Program-made: the position numbers and the translations under genes
Source: Hyphomonas sp.
GTDB taxonomy: Bacteria; Pseudomonadota; Alphaproteobacteria; Caulobacterales; Hyphomonadaceae
Reading direction: 5' to 3'
Assembly (NCBI RefSeq): GCF_018402285.1
Contig: NZ_JAGYJH010000003.1
Coordinates: 1,178,001 to 1,242,000, forward strand
Length of the DNA: 64,000 bases
Shown here: piece by piece, positions 28,351 through 37,091 of the stretch
Layout of the letters: every line of letters begins with the position of its first letter
Position numbering within the stretch: the first letter of the stretch is position 1
The notes under the pieces: model-generated
Told to the model about the DNA's origin: nothing
The model's database searches: none
Seen by the model: the letters and a program-made list of their open reading frames with translations, nothing else

Positions 28351-29574
28351 ATGCTGCGCAAACTCGACATTCCTGCCATCCGCGCCGAATTCCCGATCCT
28401 GTCACGCGACGTGAACGGGCATCGGCTGGTTTACCTCGACAACGCCGCCAGCGCGCAAAAGCCCAATGCCGTTATCGACGCGCTGGCAGGCCAGATGCGC
28501 ACGGCTTACGCCAACGTCCATCGCGGCCTGCACACGCTGGCGAATGAGACAACCGAAGCTTTTGAAGCCGCGCGCGCAACGGTGCGTGCCTTCCTGAATG
28601 CCCCGTCTGCGGACAATGTGATCTTCACCAAGGGTTCGACTGAAGGCATAAACCTCGTTGCCTCCGCGCTCGCGGCGCGCATCCAGCCGGGCGACGAAAT
28701 CGTGCTCTCCATCATGGAGCATCACTCCAATATCGTGCCCTGGCATTTCCTGCGCGAGCGCCACGGCGCCGTGCTGCGCTGGGTCGGGCTGACCGAAGAC
28801 GGAGCGCTCGACATGGACGCGATGGCCGCCGCCATCGGGCCGAGGACGAAGATGGTCGCGGTCACGCATATGAGCAACGTGCTCGGCACGGTGGTGGATG
28901 TGGCGGCGATCACAAAGCTTGCCCACGCGGCCGGCGCGGAAATCCTCATCGATGGCAGCCAGTCGGCCGTTCACCTGCCAGTCGATGTTCAGGCGATCGG
29001 GTGCGACTGGTATGTCATCACCGGCCACAAGATCTACGGCCCGACCGGCATCGGCGCGCTATATGGCACGGCGCAGGCGCTCGACCGCGCGCGGCCCTAT
29101 CAGGGCGGCGGCGAGATGATCGAGGTCGTCGAGACAGAACGCGTCACCTACAATACAGCGCCTCACAAGTTCGAAGCGGGCACCCCGCCGATTCTCGAGG
29201 CCATCGGCTTTGGCGCGGCCCTGCGCTGGCTGGGAGCGTTCGACAAGGCGCAGATCGCCGCCCATGAGCATGCCCTTTATGAGCGTGCCGCGGCGGCCCT
29301 GCGCCGCGTCAACGGCATCCGCATCCATGGCGAAGCGCCTGGAAAAGGCGCCGTGCTGGCCTTCAGCCTGGAGGGCGCCCACCCCCATGACATCGCCCAG
29401 ATCGTCGATCGTTACGGGGTTGCCATCCGCGCGGGCCACCATTGTGCCCAGCCCTTAATGCAGCATTTAGGCGTGACGGCTACGGCTCGGGCGAGTTTCG
29501 CCCTATATAACACGGACGCTGAGGTGGACGCGTTTGCCGAAGCGCTCGCCAAGGCACGCAAAATGCTGGTATAA
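28351..29574 (+). CDS. sufS: SufS-type class II cysteine desulfurase
   Basis: A 407-residue PLP enzyme that mobilises sulfur for SufBCD. The PLP Lys is in VITGHKIYGPTG, the substrate-binding block is RAGHHCAQPLM with the catalytic Cys, and NDxxA-type contacts appear in YLDNAASAQKP. The short loop around Cys is typical of class II. No SufE partner gene is seen in this window; one elsewhere is expected. It starts 4 bases after sufD. Confidence 0.95.
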   Translation: MLRKLDIPAIRAEFPILSRDVNGHRLVYLDNAASAQKPNAVIDALAGQMRTAYANVHRGLHTLANETTEAFEAARATVRAFLNAPSADNVIFTKGSTEGINLVASALAARIQPGDEIVLSIMEHHSNIVPWHFLRERHGAVLRWVGLTEDGALDMDAMAAAIGPRTKMVAVTHMSNVLGTVVDVAAITKLAHAAGAEILIDGSQSAVHLPVDVQAIGCDWYVITGHKIYGPTGIGALYGTAQALDRARPYQGGGEMIEVVETERVTYNTAPHKFEAGTPPILEAIGFGAALRWLGAFDKAQIAAHEHALYERAAAALRRVNGIRIHGEAPGKGAVLAFSLEGAHPHDIAQIVDRYGVAIRAGHHCAQPLMQHLGVTATARASFALYNTDAEVDAFAEALAKARKMLV

Positions 29575-29582
29575 GTACGTAT

Positions 29583-29966
29583 ATGGCCGATGACATGACC
29601 TCCCAAGACCTGCTCGGCGTCCGCAATCAGGACGCGGTTTCCGCGATTCCGCAGGACGAGCTGGACCGGCTGACCGACGCGCTGATTGCCGCTTTCAAGA
29701 CGGTGTATGACCCGGAAATCCCGGTCGACATCTATGAGCTGGGCCTGATCTACAAGGTCGACATCGATGATGACCGCAAGGTCGACATCGAAATGACCCT
29801 GACCGCGCCCGGCTGCCCGGTCGCGGGTGAAATGCCCGGCTGGGTGGAGACCGCGGCCAGGAGCGTTGAGGGCATCAAGGCTGTCGAAGTTTCGCTGACC
29901 TTCGATCCGCCCTGGGACCCCTCCCGTATGTCGGATGAGGCCCGCCTCGCGCTCAACATGCTGTAA
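29583..29966 (+). CDS. sufT: SufT-like MIP18/DUF59 Fe-S assembly protein
   Basis: A 127-residue protein with the DUF59 core: YDPEIPVDIYELGLIYKVDI, then TLTAPGCPVAGEMPGWVE with the conserved Cys, and LTFDPPWDPSRMSDEARL. This family takes part in Fe-S cluster maturation or repair and is a usual member of alphaproteobacterial suf operons. It begins 8 bases after sufS. Confidence 0.9.
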   Translation: MADDMTSQDLLGVRNQDAVSAIPQDELDRLTDALIAAFKTVYDPEIPVDIYELGLIYKVDIDDDRKVDIEMTLTAPGCPVAGEMPGWVETAARSVEGIKAVEVSLTFDPPWDPSRMSDEARLALNML

Positions 29967-29971
29967 GCGCT

Positions 29972-30349
29972 TCAGCCTTCGGTAAGGCTGAGATTGTTGC
30001 CGTCCGGATCGTTGAACCAGCAGACCTTCGCGCTGCCATCTGGTGCCGTCCACAGCCCGTCGGGACCCGTCATTCCCGGGTATTCGATGAAACGGACACC
30101 CCGCGCCCGAAGCTCGGCCATCATCGCGCCAATGTCGCTCACCTGCCAACCCAGCACCGTATGCGGCGAGGGGGTGTGCGCCTCGATATCGGTCAGTCTC
30201 AGAACTGTGCCCCCTCCCAGATCAAAGACCGCCGCGAAGGGGTCTTCGCGCAACAGGAGAAGGCCAAGCACGTCGCTGTAGAAAGCCTGCGCTCTGGGCC
30301 TGTCCGGGGTGAGGACAAAGGTGACCGCGTTCTTGCCCCTGAGGCTCAT
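29972..30349 (-). CDS. VOC (glyoxalase/bleomycin resistance) family protein
   Basis: A 125-residue two-module betaalphabetabetabeta protein: VTFVLTPDRPRAQAFYSDVLG, then VLGWQVSDIGAMMAELRARG and a C-terminal FNDPDGNNLSLTE. Metal ligands and substrate cannot be assigned with certainty. GGAG precedes ATG 30349. It runs against the suf genes, between sufT and sufA, and so splits the operon; sufA may need its own promoter in the short gap at 30350-30447. Confidence 0.85.
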   Translation of the reverse strand: MSLRGKNAVTFVLTPDRPRAQAFYSDVLGLLLLREDPFAAVFDLGGGTVLRLTDIEAHTPSPHTVLGWQVSDIGAMMAELRARGVRFIEYPGMTGPDGLWTAPDGSAKVCWFNDPDGNNLSLTEG

Positions 30350-30447
30350 CTCATCAACTCCTCTGACGACCTGGTCATCCTATCCTAAATGCGGTGATGG
30401 CGGCAGGGGCTCTTGATCCGGCGGCCTTTACGGCCCACTTATCGGAC

Positions 30448-30807
30448 ATGGCCCGCAGACCCCGTCCCAAACCCGTCCGCCTCTCTGATGCCGCTGCTGT
30501 GCGCATCAGGGAGATCATGGCTGAGCGTGGCCTCGGCTATCTCCGCGTCGGCGTGAAGAATGGCGGCTGCGCGGGCATGGAATACGTCATGGACTATGCG
30601 CAGGCGCCCCAGCCGCTGGATGAAGTGGTCGAGGACAACGGCGTCACGATCCTGATCGACGCCAAGGCGGTGCTGTTCCTCCTGGGCAGTGAAGTCGATT
30701 ACGAGACCACGTTGCTCCACGAGAAATTCGTGTTCCGCAATCCCAACCAGACAGATGCCTGCGGCTGCGGCGAGAGCGTTACGATTGTCCCCGCCGCTGC
30801 CGGATAG
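30448..30807 (+). CDS. sufA: SufA/IscA-type Fe-S carrier protein
   Basis: About 119 residues of the A-type carrier family, with the three ligand Cys: GGCAGMEY and the C-terminal CGCGES. It transfers clusters from SufBCD to targets. Two upstream in-frame starts (GTG 30394, ATG 30397) would add 17-18 residues; Met at 30448 gives the usual family length but its Shine-Dalgarno is weak, so the start is uncertain. Separated from the main suf operon by the antisense VOC gene. Confidence 0.9.
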   Translation: MARRPRPKPVRLSDAAAVRIREIMAERGLGYLRVGVKNGGCAGMEYVMDYAQAPQPLDEVVEDNGVTILIDAKAVLFLLGSEVDYETTLLHEKFVFRNPNQTDACGCGESVTIVPAAAG

Positions 30808-30916
30808 GCAGGCGCCCGGGGCGTCTTCGCCGGTCCCTGTGTCGGCAGCCGCGGCAAGGGCGATGGTCGCCGACAGGGCCGCGCCGGTTATGCGTTTTGC
30901 CAGTCCAGGCACCATC

Positions 30917-30949
30917 GCGTGCTCCCCCGTTTTGTTCAGGGGAGCACGC
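30917..30949. terminator. strong hairpin between convergent genes
   Basis: An 11-bp perfect stem, GCGTGCTCCCC (30917-30927) and GGGGAGCACGC (30939-30949), with an 11-base loop that contains the T-rich part. Located between sufA (plus, ends 30807) and a minus-strand gene ending at 31004, so it can serve both. Confidence 0.55.
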
Positions 30950-31003
30950 TATTTCAGAGAGTGTCAACCTGCCGGCGCGGGCAGCTTGGGGTGGCCGATC
31001 TGT

Positions 31004-31421
31004 TTACTCGGCAGCGGCTTTGCGCAGGCCGCTGCAGGTCTTGGCGAATGCCCTGAAAGCGGCGTCAGGTGCCGGAAGGGTTGTTTCGATTGTGCCCTCG
31101 CGCCGGGTCTCGATCTTGAGCCTCTCGCCCTTGACGGCGGAGTTGTAGACCTTCGCTGCCGCGGGCATACTGGGCGTTGCGCTTCATGACATCGGGGATG
31201 GACGCAGGCTCCAGGGTGAGCATGGCGACCATTTCGCCTTTCGCGTTGCAGGCCAGCATCGCGCCTGCCTGGTCGGATGCGTCGGTATAGATGACGCGCG
31301 GGGTGGCTTCATTCTGGCCTTCCCATGCCATCCAGCCTGCGGCGGAAGCTGGCAGTGCCAGGGCGCTGCCAGCAATGAAGAAGCCGGATACAGCAATTGC
31401 GGCCTTGAGAGTGTTTTTCAT
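31004..31421 (-). pseudogene. small exported protein of unknown family, frameshifted near the middle
   Basis: Signal peptide (MKNTLKAAIAVSGFFIAGSALALPASA) and a mature domain beginning GWMAWEGQNEATPRVIYTD. The frame is lost after NAQYAR at about 31159-31164; dropping one base restores AAKVYNSAVKGERLKIETRR and a good ending, TCSGLRKAAAE, at 31004. The corrected product is 138 residues with two Cys that could form a disulfide. The family is not recognised. If real, the shift replaces the C-terminal half. Confidence 0.6.
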
Positions 31422-31511
31422 GGGTAGCCCCTTTGATTTGGTTTGATGAATTATTGAATATCAATAACTCATCATCGAGTAAAGATAAAAGTTTGTTGGA
31501 TTACATGAAAT

Positions 31512-31825
31512 TCACACGGCCGAGATCTTTATCAGGATGATACCGCCGCCACTCATTGCGGCCGCGCGCAGGCGCATTGGCGGGGCCGCTTCCCCGAGCC
31601 AGAGGACGCCGACCAGGAAAGCGCCCACCCGCGCCAATCCCGGTCCAGACCATGCAGGCGGTCGCCCGTGGCAGCCGTGCGCATGGCCCAGGCGAGCAGA
31701 AGAAAGCTTGCAGGCATGGCGGCAAAGAAGATGAGGCCCGGGGCGAGGCGCGTGAAGCCGGCAGACTGTTTCACCGCGGTTGCCCAGACGATTTCCAGAA
31801 GGCCGGCGATGAGGCGACAGACCCG
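31512..31825 (-). pseudogene. remnant of a small multidrug resistance (SMR/SugE-like) transporter
   Basis: Segments of an SMR protein can be read in three frames: LIAGLLEIVWATAVKQSAGF and GLIFFAAMPASFLLLAWAMRT, then ACMVWTGIGA, then GAFLVGVLWLGEAAPP and IILIKISAV ending at 31512. Two single-base insertions and the loss of a plausible start codon separate them. SMR proteins are four-helix drug/proton antiporters of about 105 residues, which this would match. With at least three defects this looks like true decay, though indel errors could contribute. Confidence 0.65.
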
Positions 31826-31899
31826 GGGATATGAGGGCTCCCGGACAAAACGGGCCGTCCCGCCCGGTAAGGGGGAGGTCCTCCTCCTGCCCCTACCGG

Positions 31900-32730
31900 T
31901 CAGAGAAGGATCAGAGTGGCAAGCTCAGGCTTTTTATGGGCGGCGAGGTCACGCGTTGTGGGAGCTGCCTCGCGCCCGTTTGGCGGATCCGGGATCAGCT
32001 CCGCGCGCCGGACCGGCTCTCCGGTGGCTTCGGCGACCAGGTCTGCAGTGCGCGCCTCAACAGCTTCGGTCAACCGGGCGATGAACTCTGCCTTGGGCAG
32101 GCCCGGCGGGATCGGTTCAAGGAACTCGATGATGGCGGTGCCGGCGCGGCGGGGTGTTTCCTGCTGCTGCCAGAACACGCCGATATTCGTGGCGACCGGA
32201 ACGACCGGCACGCCCATCGCTTCGGCCATGTGCCAGACGCCGGCCTTGTAGCGGAAGTGATAGCCGACCGGTGCAAGGTGGCCTTCAGGATAGATCAGCA
32301 CTCGGCGGCCGTCTGCCTTTGCCTTGTTCATCCCGTTCGCCAGCGAGGAGGCTTTCTTCTCGCCGCCGCCGCAGGTGTCGATGACGATGGCGCCGAGTTT
32401 CTTGAGAATACCCGAGACCAGCGGGAAGCGCTCCAGATGGTCTCCGGTGACGAAAGCAAGGTCGGGGACTTCCGGATAGATCAGGAAGCCGTCGCCCCAG
32501 CTCTGGTGCTTGGCGCCGATGACGAAGGCGCCTTGCGGCAGGCGTTCGCGCCCGCGCACTTCCTTGGCGATGCCAGCGATGTAGCGCAGCGCCAGGTTCA
32601 TCGCGCGGGTATAGCTGCGGATGATGGCGCGGACAGGCCCGTGCCCCGGCCAGGCCAGAAATGGTAGCGAGACGAGGATGTAGAAGACCGAGAGAACCCA
32701 ATAGGCCGTCTGGAAGAGGGCGCCGCGCAT
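31900..32730 (-). CDS. 1-acylglycerol-3-phosphate O-acyltransferase (PlsC-like)
   Basis: A 276-residue membrane acyltransferase. N-terminal TM segment (TAYWVLSVFYILVSLPFLAW), the HX4D motif as KHQSWGD, and the phosphate-binding motif as YPEGHLAPVG (usual PEGTRS replaced by PEGHL). It makes phosphatidic acid from lysophosphatidate, or acylates a related lipid. Very close downstream of the TetR gene, so probably co-transcribed. Confidence 0.87.
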   Translation of the reverse strand: MRGALFQTAYWVLSVFYILVSLPFLAWPGHGPVRAIIRSYTRAMNLALRYIAGIAKEVRGRERLPQGAFVIGAKHQSWGDGFLIYPEVPDLAFVTGDHLERFPLVSGILKKLGAIVIDTCGGGEKKASSLANGMNKAKADGRRVLIYPEGHLAPVGYHFRYKAGVWHMAEAMGVPVVPVATNIGVFWQQQETPRRAGTAIIEFLEPIPPGLPKAEFIARLTEAVEARTADLVAEATGEPVRRAELIPDPPNGREAAPTTRDLAAHKKPELATLILL

Positions 32731-32756
32731 GGGAGTATGCTCCGTAGAGGGATGGA

Positions 32757-33440
32757 TCAGGTGGATTTGAGAACGGCCAGAACGCTGCGCGCAAGGGCAG
32801 GGGCGTGGCGCGAAAGAGGGCCGGGCAGGCGGTTATAAATCTTGTTCTGACCTGCCTGCATGACAACGCCGAGCGCCATGGCGGCCTTCAGCGCGGGATC
32901 ACCCTTCGGGATGGCACCGGCGTCCATCAAGCTTGAAATGATCCGTTCCGTGATGGATACGGGGTCATCATCGCGGCGGCGGTCATAGGGCAGGTATTTG
33001 TTGAGCGAGACGAGGTGGAAGGAGAAGAGGAGGAAGTCTTCGTCCGCCAGCGCGCAATAGGCCGTCACGGCGGCATGCACCTTCTCATCAAGCGTTCCTG
33101 CGCCGCCCAGCGCCTGCGCCAGCATGGCGGAAAGGCGGTTATGGGTTTCCATGAACAGGGCAAGGGCAAGCTCGTCCTTGCCTTTGTAATGTCGGTAGAG
33201 CGCGCCTTCGGAAACCTGCGCGCTTTCAGCGATTTCCCGCGTCGTGGCCGCGTCCACGCCGACATTCACGAACAGCTCCAGCGCGGCGCGCTCGATCTTC
33301 GGGCGGGCATCGCGCACCCGCGGGCGGCGGACGGGCTCCTCAGCTTTGGTGATCGTGGCTTTCTCGCCCCTGGAGGGCGGGCGCTTGGTGCGCGGAGCCT
33401 GTTTCCTGGCGGGCTTTGCCGGAGAGGATTTGATGGGCAT
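32757..33440 (-). CDS. TetR family transcriptional regulator
   Basis: About 227 residues. A basic, Lys/Arg/Pro-rich N-terminal tail of about 45 residues is unusual; the TetR HTH follows (IERAALELFVNVGVDAATTREIAESAQVSEGALYRHYKGKDEL), with an all-helical ligand domain. Start at 33440 has AGGAG 11 bases upstream. Likely to regulate itself and the PlsC-like gene 26 bases downstream, suggesting control of membrane lipid synthesis (inference). Confidence 0.87.
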   Translation of the reverse strand: MPIKSSPAKPARKQAPRTKRPPSRGEKATITKAEEPVRRPRVRDARPKIERAALELFVNVGVDAATTREIAESAQVSEGALYRHYKGKDELALALFMETHNRLSAMLAQALGGAGTLDEKVHAAVTAYCALADEDFLLFSFHLVSLNKYLPYDRRRDDDPVSITERIISSLMDAGAIPKGDPALKAAMALGVVMQAGQNKIYNRLPGPLSRHAPALARSVLAVLKST

Positions 33441-33564
33441 GAGGCGCGAACTCCTGAACTTCACCGCAGCCATAGCATGGCGCGGCAATGTCAGCAAGTG
33501 ATCAATCGCTCACTAATTTTCGGTTAATGCGGATGTCCCCCTGCCCGGTCGTCAACTGTAAATG

Positions 33565-33587
33565 AAAAGGGCCCCGCAAGGGGCCCC
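33565..33587 (-). terminator. Rho-independent terminator of purC-purS
   Basis: On the minus strand GGGCCCC-type arms (33580-33587 and 33569-33575) around TTGC are followed by TTTTC, just past the purS stop at 33612. Confidence 0.75.
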
Positions 33588-33611
33588 TGACGTCTGGCAG
33601 GATGTGCAGGT

Positions 33612-33854
33612 TCAGACGAGTTCGATGCGGTAGCTTTCGATGACGGTGTTCGCCAGAAGCTTTTCGCACATTTCCCTGACGCGGGCCTCGGCGGCGACCT
33701 TGTCGGCTGCCCCGGAGAGATCGAGTTCGATCACCTTGCCGACACGCGCGCCGCCGACTTCGCCATAGCCCATGCGGACCAGCGTATCGGCTACGGCCTT
33801 GCCCTGAGGGTCCAGCACCCCGGACTTGAGGGATACGTGAACAACCGCTTTCAT
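33612..33854 (-). CDS. purS: phosphoribosylformylglycinamidine synthase subunit PurS
   Basis: An 80-residue PurS with the characteristic small alpha/beta fold: [20 protein letters not shown], a GYGEVGGARVGKVIEL block and CEKLLANTVIESYRIE. It bridges PurL and PurQ in the FGAM synthase complex of purine synthesis. Its ATG overlaps the purC stop (TAATG). purQ and purL are not present directly downstream; a terminator follows. Confidence 0.95.
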   Translation of the reverse strand: MKAVVHVSLKSGVLDPQGKAVADTLVRMGYGEVGGARVGKVIELDLSGAADKVAAEARVREMCEKLLANTVIESYRIELV

Positions 33855-34633
33855 TATTTGCTGCCCCCGGTGAAGTGGATGACGTTGTCGGTCTCTTCGC
33901 TTGATTCCCGGATAATGCCGAGACGGCGCGCGACTTCGGCGTAGGCTTCGGTCACCCCGCCCATGTCGCGCCGGAACCGGTCCTTGTCCATTTTCTCGCC
34001 GGTCTTGGCGTCCCAGAGGCGGCAGCTGTCCGGGCTGATCTCGTCGGCCAGCAGGATGCGCGGCATGTCGTGATCATTCTCGAACCAGCGGCCGAACTCG
34101 ATCTTGAAGTCGACCAGGCGGATCCCGGCGCCGGCGAACAGGCCGGACATGAAATCATTCACGCGCAGGGCGAGGGCGATGATGTCGTCATACTCCTGGG
34201 CGGTGGCCCAGCCGAAGGCGGCAATGTGTTCTTCAGAGACCATCGGGTCATGCAGGGCGTCATTCTTGAAGTAGAACTCCACCAGCGGGCGCGGCAGGGC
34301 CTGGCCTTCGGGGATGCCGAGGCGTTTGGACAGCGATCCCGCGGCGATGTTGCGTACGACCACTTCGAGCGGGATGATGTCGACCTTACGGACCAGCTGC
34401 TCGCGCATGTTGAGGCGGCGGATGAAGTGGTTGGGAATGCCGACCGACGTCAGATGGGTCATGATGAACTCGCTGATGCGGTTGTTCAGAACCCCTTTAC
34501 CATCGAGCACGGCCTTCTTGGTCGCATCGAACGCGGTGGTGTCGTCCTTGAAATACTGGATAAGCGTACCAGGTTCTGGCCCCTCATAGAGGATTTTCGC
34601 TTTTCCTTCGTAGATGACGCGACGCTTGTTCAT
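33854..34633 (-). CDS. purC: SAICAR synthetase
   Basis: A 259-residue phosphoribosylaminoimidazole-succinocarboxamide synthase of de novo purine synthesis. Recognised by [18 protein letters not shown], the ATP-binding region and [10 protein letters not shown] plus [15 protein letters not shown]. The start at 34633 ([13 protein letters not shown]) is the usual family start; the upstream 15 residues in frame look unrelated. Operon with purS. Confidence 0.95.
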   Translation of the reverse strand: MNKRRVIYEGKAKILYEGPEPGTLIQYFKDDTTAFDATKKAVLDGKGVLNNRISEFIMTHLTSVGIPNHFIRRLNMREQLVRKVDIIPLEVVVRNIAAGSLSKRLGIPEGQALPRPLVEFYFKNDALHDPMVSEEHIAAFGWATAQEYDDIIALALRVNDFMSGLFAGAGIRLVDFKIEFGRWFENDHDMPRILLADEISPDSCRLWDAKTGEKMDKDRFRRDMGGVTEAYAEVARRLGIIRESSEETDNVIHFTGGSK

Positions 34634-34814
34634 CTCGTCCGGCCTTTCCTGCGCAGTCAAAGGGAAGTGCGTTGCCAACGGGAATCATCCGCCCCGCTCC
34701 CCTCAAGCGCGGACTGTTACGCCAAACCCGCGACAGAAACAATTATTGCGAACACCTGATGATCCACCCTATATCAGCGCAAACAGAGACCGGCAGACTT
34801 GAAAGGGCCCCCTC

Positions 34815-35144
34815 ATGAGCACATTCGACGATCGCGAACGCGCAGAGGAAGCCCGCTACGCGCTTGATCAGGAAACACAGTTCAAGATCAATGCGCGCCG
34901 CAACAAGCTTCTGGGGCTCTGGGCGGCGGATCTTCTCGGCCTCAAGGGCGCCGATGCTGACGCTTATGCCAAGTCTGTCGTGATTGCAGACCTGGAAGAG
35001 GCCGGCGACGATGACGTGGTGCGCAAGGTGCGCGGCGACCTGGAGAAATCCGGGCTCACACGCACCGACGTCCAGATCCGTGAAGAAATGTCGCGCCTCC
35101 TGCCCGTCGCCCGCGAGCAGATCATCAACGACATCAAGGGCTGA
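34815..35144 (+). CDS. DUF1476 protein, F1-ATPase zeta inhibitor
   Basis: A 109-residue all-helical protein with FDDRERAEEARYALDQETQFKI at the start, as in the alphaproteobacterial zeta subunit, which binds F1 through its N-terminal helix and blocks ATP hydrolysis by the F1FO synthase. The C-terminal four-helix part (LEEAGDDDVVRKVRGDLEKSG) fits. Divergent from purC, with an AT-rich promoter region between. Confidence 0.9.
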   Translation: MSTFDDRERAEEARYALDQETQFKINARRNKLLGLWAADLLGLKGADADAYAKSVVIADLEEAGDDDVVRKVRGDLEKSGLTRTDVQIREEMSRLLPVAREQIINDIKG

Positions 35145-36135
35145 GAACGACCGGCGGCGCGTAGGTATCTGCGCAGCTCGGTCCCGTTGCGCCCATCGGT
35201 ACAAACGAAACGCAGCTGAAATGCGCGCCGGTCCCTGACTTGTAGGTCGGCGGCCCGGTCCATTGCCGGATGCGTTCGGCGCCTGCCCAGGTGCTCACAT
35301 GGATCTTTCCGGCAGCCACCGGCAGGTCATTTCGGCCTGCAGGCGTTGCATAGATCGCCTCTCCGTCAACAAACCAGGTGATGCCTTCGGGGCTCCACTC
35401 GAACGCGTAGAGCCGGTCTGCATCGGCCGCGTCGAAGGGCAGATCGAAGATCTCGTCGGCGCCGGTTTTGCCTTTGCGGAAATAGTTGAAGTGGACCCGG
35501 GTCGTGTCGGTGCCGACGAATTCGATGTCGATCTCGTCATGCGGGTCGCCGAAATAGCCGCCGGTATAGGTGAAGAAGGCAGAGACCAGCCCTGAGCCGC
35601 GCGCCGGGCGCATGACAACCTCATAGCGGCCATAGCTGTAATGACCGGCGGTCTGCATTTCAGCGGCCGTGCAGGGCGCGCCGCCATCGGGCCGCTTGTG
35701 GACGGCGAGCAGGACACCATTTGACGTCGGCTCGACATTCTCCGGCCGCCAGCGGCAGTCATAATGGCTGTTGGCGACAAAGAAGTCAGACGCCCTCAGG
35801 ACGGGGTCGGTGCGGGGTGTTTCAAATCGGGTTAGCACCGGGGGCTGCGCGGAGGGCAGGGCGGAACGCTCTTCTCGCTCGGGCAGGACCGGGACATAGG
35901 CCTGTGGCGGTGTCCAGGGGTAGAATTGCGGCGCGGCGGCAAGGCGCGATGGCTTTGGCGGGACGGGCGCCATGACGGCGGGCGACGTTTCGGAGACGAG
36001 CTTCGGCGCGGCAGGGGGCGAGAGCGTGAAGAGGCCGAGGCCTGCGACCGCCAGAAGGCAGCCGACGATCAGGGCGTCGGTGCCGTGCGAACTTCCGGTC
36101 CAGTTCACTGACTCAGCTTTGCCGGGATGGGCCAT
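35134..36135 (-). CDS. membrane-anchored GH16 family glycoside hydrolase
   Basis: A 333-residue protein: short cytoplasmic N terminus, signal anchor (TDALIVGCLLAVAGLGLFTL), a Pro-rich linker (about 45-100) and a GH16 jelly-roll domain with the catalytic signature DEIDIEF and the downstream FEWSPEGITWFVDG. Family members cut beta-1,3/1,4-glucans, laminarin, agar or carrageenan, so the substrate is open. The 3' end overlaps the zeta gene by 11 bases. No other glycan genes are nearby, which would fit either nutrition or self-matrix remodelling. Confidence 0.87.
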   Translation of the reverse strand: MAHPGKAESVNWTGSSHGTDALIVGCLLAVAGLGLFTLSPPAAPKLVSETSPAVMAPVPPKPSRLAAAPQFYPWTPPQAYVPVLPEREERSALPSAQPPVLTRFETPRTDPVLRASDFFVANSHYDCRWRPENVEPTSNGVLLAVHKRPDGGAPCTAAEMQTAGHYSYGRYEVVMRPARGSGLVSAFFTYTGGYFGDPHDEIDIEFVGTDTTRVHFNYFRKGKTGADEIFDLPFDAADADRLYAFEWSPEGITWFVDGEAIYATPAGRNDLPVAAGKIHVSTWAGAERIRQWTGPPTYKSGTGAHFSCVSFVPMGATGPSCADTYAPPVVLSP

Positions 36136-36210
36136 GCCTGCCTCCGAAGGTTAATCCTTCGTGAAGAGCAAGTTATGCGCCAACTGCTTAGTTACGCAAA
36201 ACCCTGCCGG

Positions 36211-36834
36211 TCAGCCTGCGCTGCTGCCGTCAGTTTCTGACCGTGTCAGGGACTGGCGGTTGCGCATCATGAACAGGGGCACCGACCCGATCGGGGTAAT
36301 GGCCCAGTCCAGCGGCTGGTCGTGGGGCTCTGAGGGAACCTTGTCTATCTGCTGGGCAGCGTAGGCGACGGCGCAGGCAAAGGCCCTGCCTTTCGAGCGG
36401 AGCTTTTCCAGGGCGGCGTCATAATGGCCGCGGCCATAGCCAAGCCGGTTGCCCAGCGTGTCATAGGCAAGCAAGGGCGTCAGGACGAGCGTGGGCGTCA
36501 CTTCGGGCGCGTCGGCAGTCGGCTGCGACAAACCGAACGGGCGGCGCTCCAGGGGCTCTCCGGGCGACCACAGACGCCAGCTGATGCCGGCCTCTTCCAT
36601 GCGGGGCAGGCAGAGTTCTGCGCCGGCGCGGGCGAGGCGTTCCATCAGCGGGAAGGGATCAAGTTCCTCGTTGATCGCAACATAGCCCGATACGACCGGG
36701 CCATATCGCTCCAGAAGCTTCATCGGAAAGATGTCTGCGAGGCGCTCGGCCGCGTCAGGATCGCGCGCAGCGGCCTCGGCGCGGAGGGTTCGCATGCGGT
36801 GGCGAAGGGCGGTCTTGTCAGCGTCAATGCTCAT
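36211..36834 (-). CDS. 5-formyltetrahydrofolate cyclo-ligase
   Basis: A 207-residue enzyme converting 5-formyl-THF to 5,10-methenyl-THF with ATP. The ATP-binding signature is NRLGYGRGHYDAAL and the folate pocket is VVSGYVAINEELDP. Start at 36834 (MSIDADKTALRHRMR) suits the family; a longer frame from 36915 would overlap the RNA candidate. In many bacteria this gene follows 6S RNA, which matches the structure noted upstream. Confidence 0.9.
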   Translation of the reverse strand: MSIDADKTALRHRMRTLRAEAAARDPDAAERLADIFPMKLLERYGPVVSGYVAINEELDPFPLMERLARAGAELCLPRMEEAGISWRLWSPGEPLERRPFGLSQPTADAPEVTPTLVLTPLLAYDTLGNRLGYGRGHYDAALEKLRSKGRAFACAVAYAAQQIDKVPSEPHDQPLDWAITPIGSVPLFMMRNRQSLTRSETDGSSAG

Positions 36835-36919
36835 GCCTGCCCTCCTGGGCCTCGATCGCCGCGGCCAGTAGGGCAAAAGTGCACAAGAACCACGTCGCCG
36901 CCAGGCACATTTCACTCCC

Positions 36920-37065
36920 GTCGACCTAGAGACTAGGTGGGTGCCAGATGAGCCAGGGCCACGGCCCCGGCCAGAATGCCAGCCCCCTGACGGTAAGTAA
37001 GGTCACTGGAGATCAGTCCCAGCGGGCGCAGCAGCCCTTGTGCCCTTCAAACCTAGTGTGTCCCC
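36920..37065 (-). ncRNA. ssrS: candidate 6S RNA (ssrS)
   Basis: A 150-base non-coding interval immediately upstream of the cyclo-ligase gene. ACTAGGT near the 5' end (about 37052-37058) pairs exactly with ACCTAGT near the 3' end (36933-36939), giving a closing stem, with internal GC-rich hairpins. Position next to the folate cyclo-ligase gene is the classical place for 6S RNA, which binds the RNA polymerase housekeeping holoenzyme. Supported by location and end pairing only; boundaries are approximate. Confidence 0.4.
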
Positions 37066-37091
37066 GCCCCTTTGGGAAGCGGCATACACCG

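Noticed and set aside
30439..30915. 158-codon minus frame with a signal-peptide-like N terminus (MVPGLAKRITGAALSATIALA)
   Set aside because: It is mostly antisense to sufA and loses a sensible composition after about 40 residues. A truncated exported protein cannot be fully excluded.
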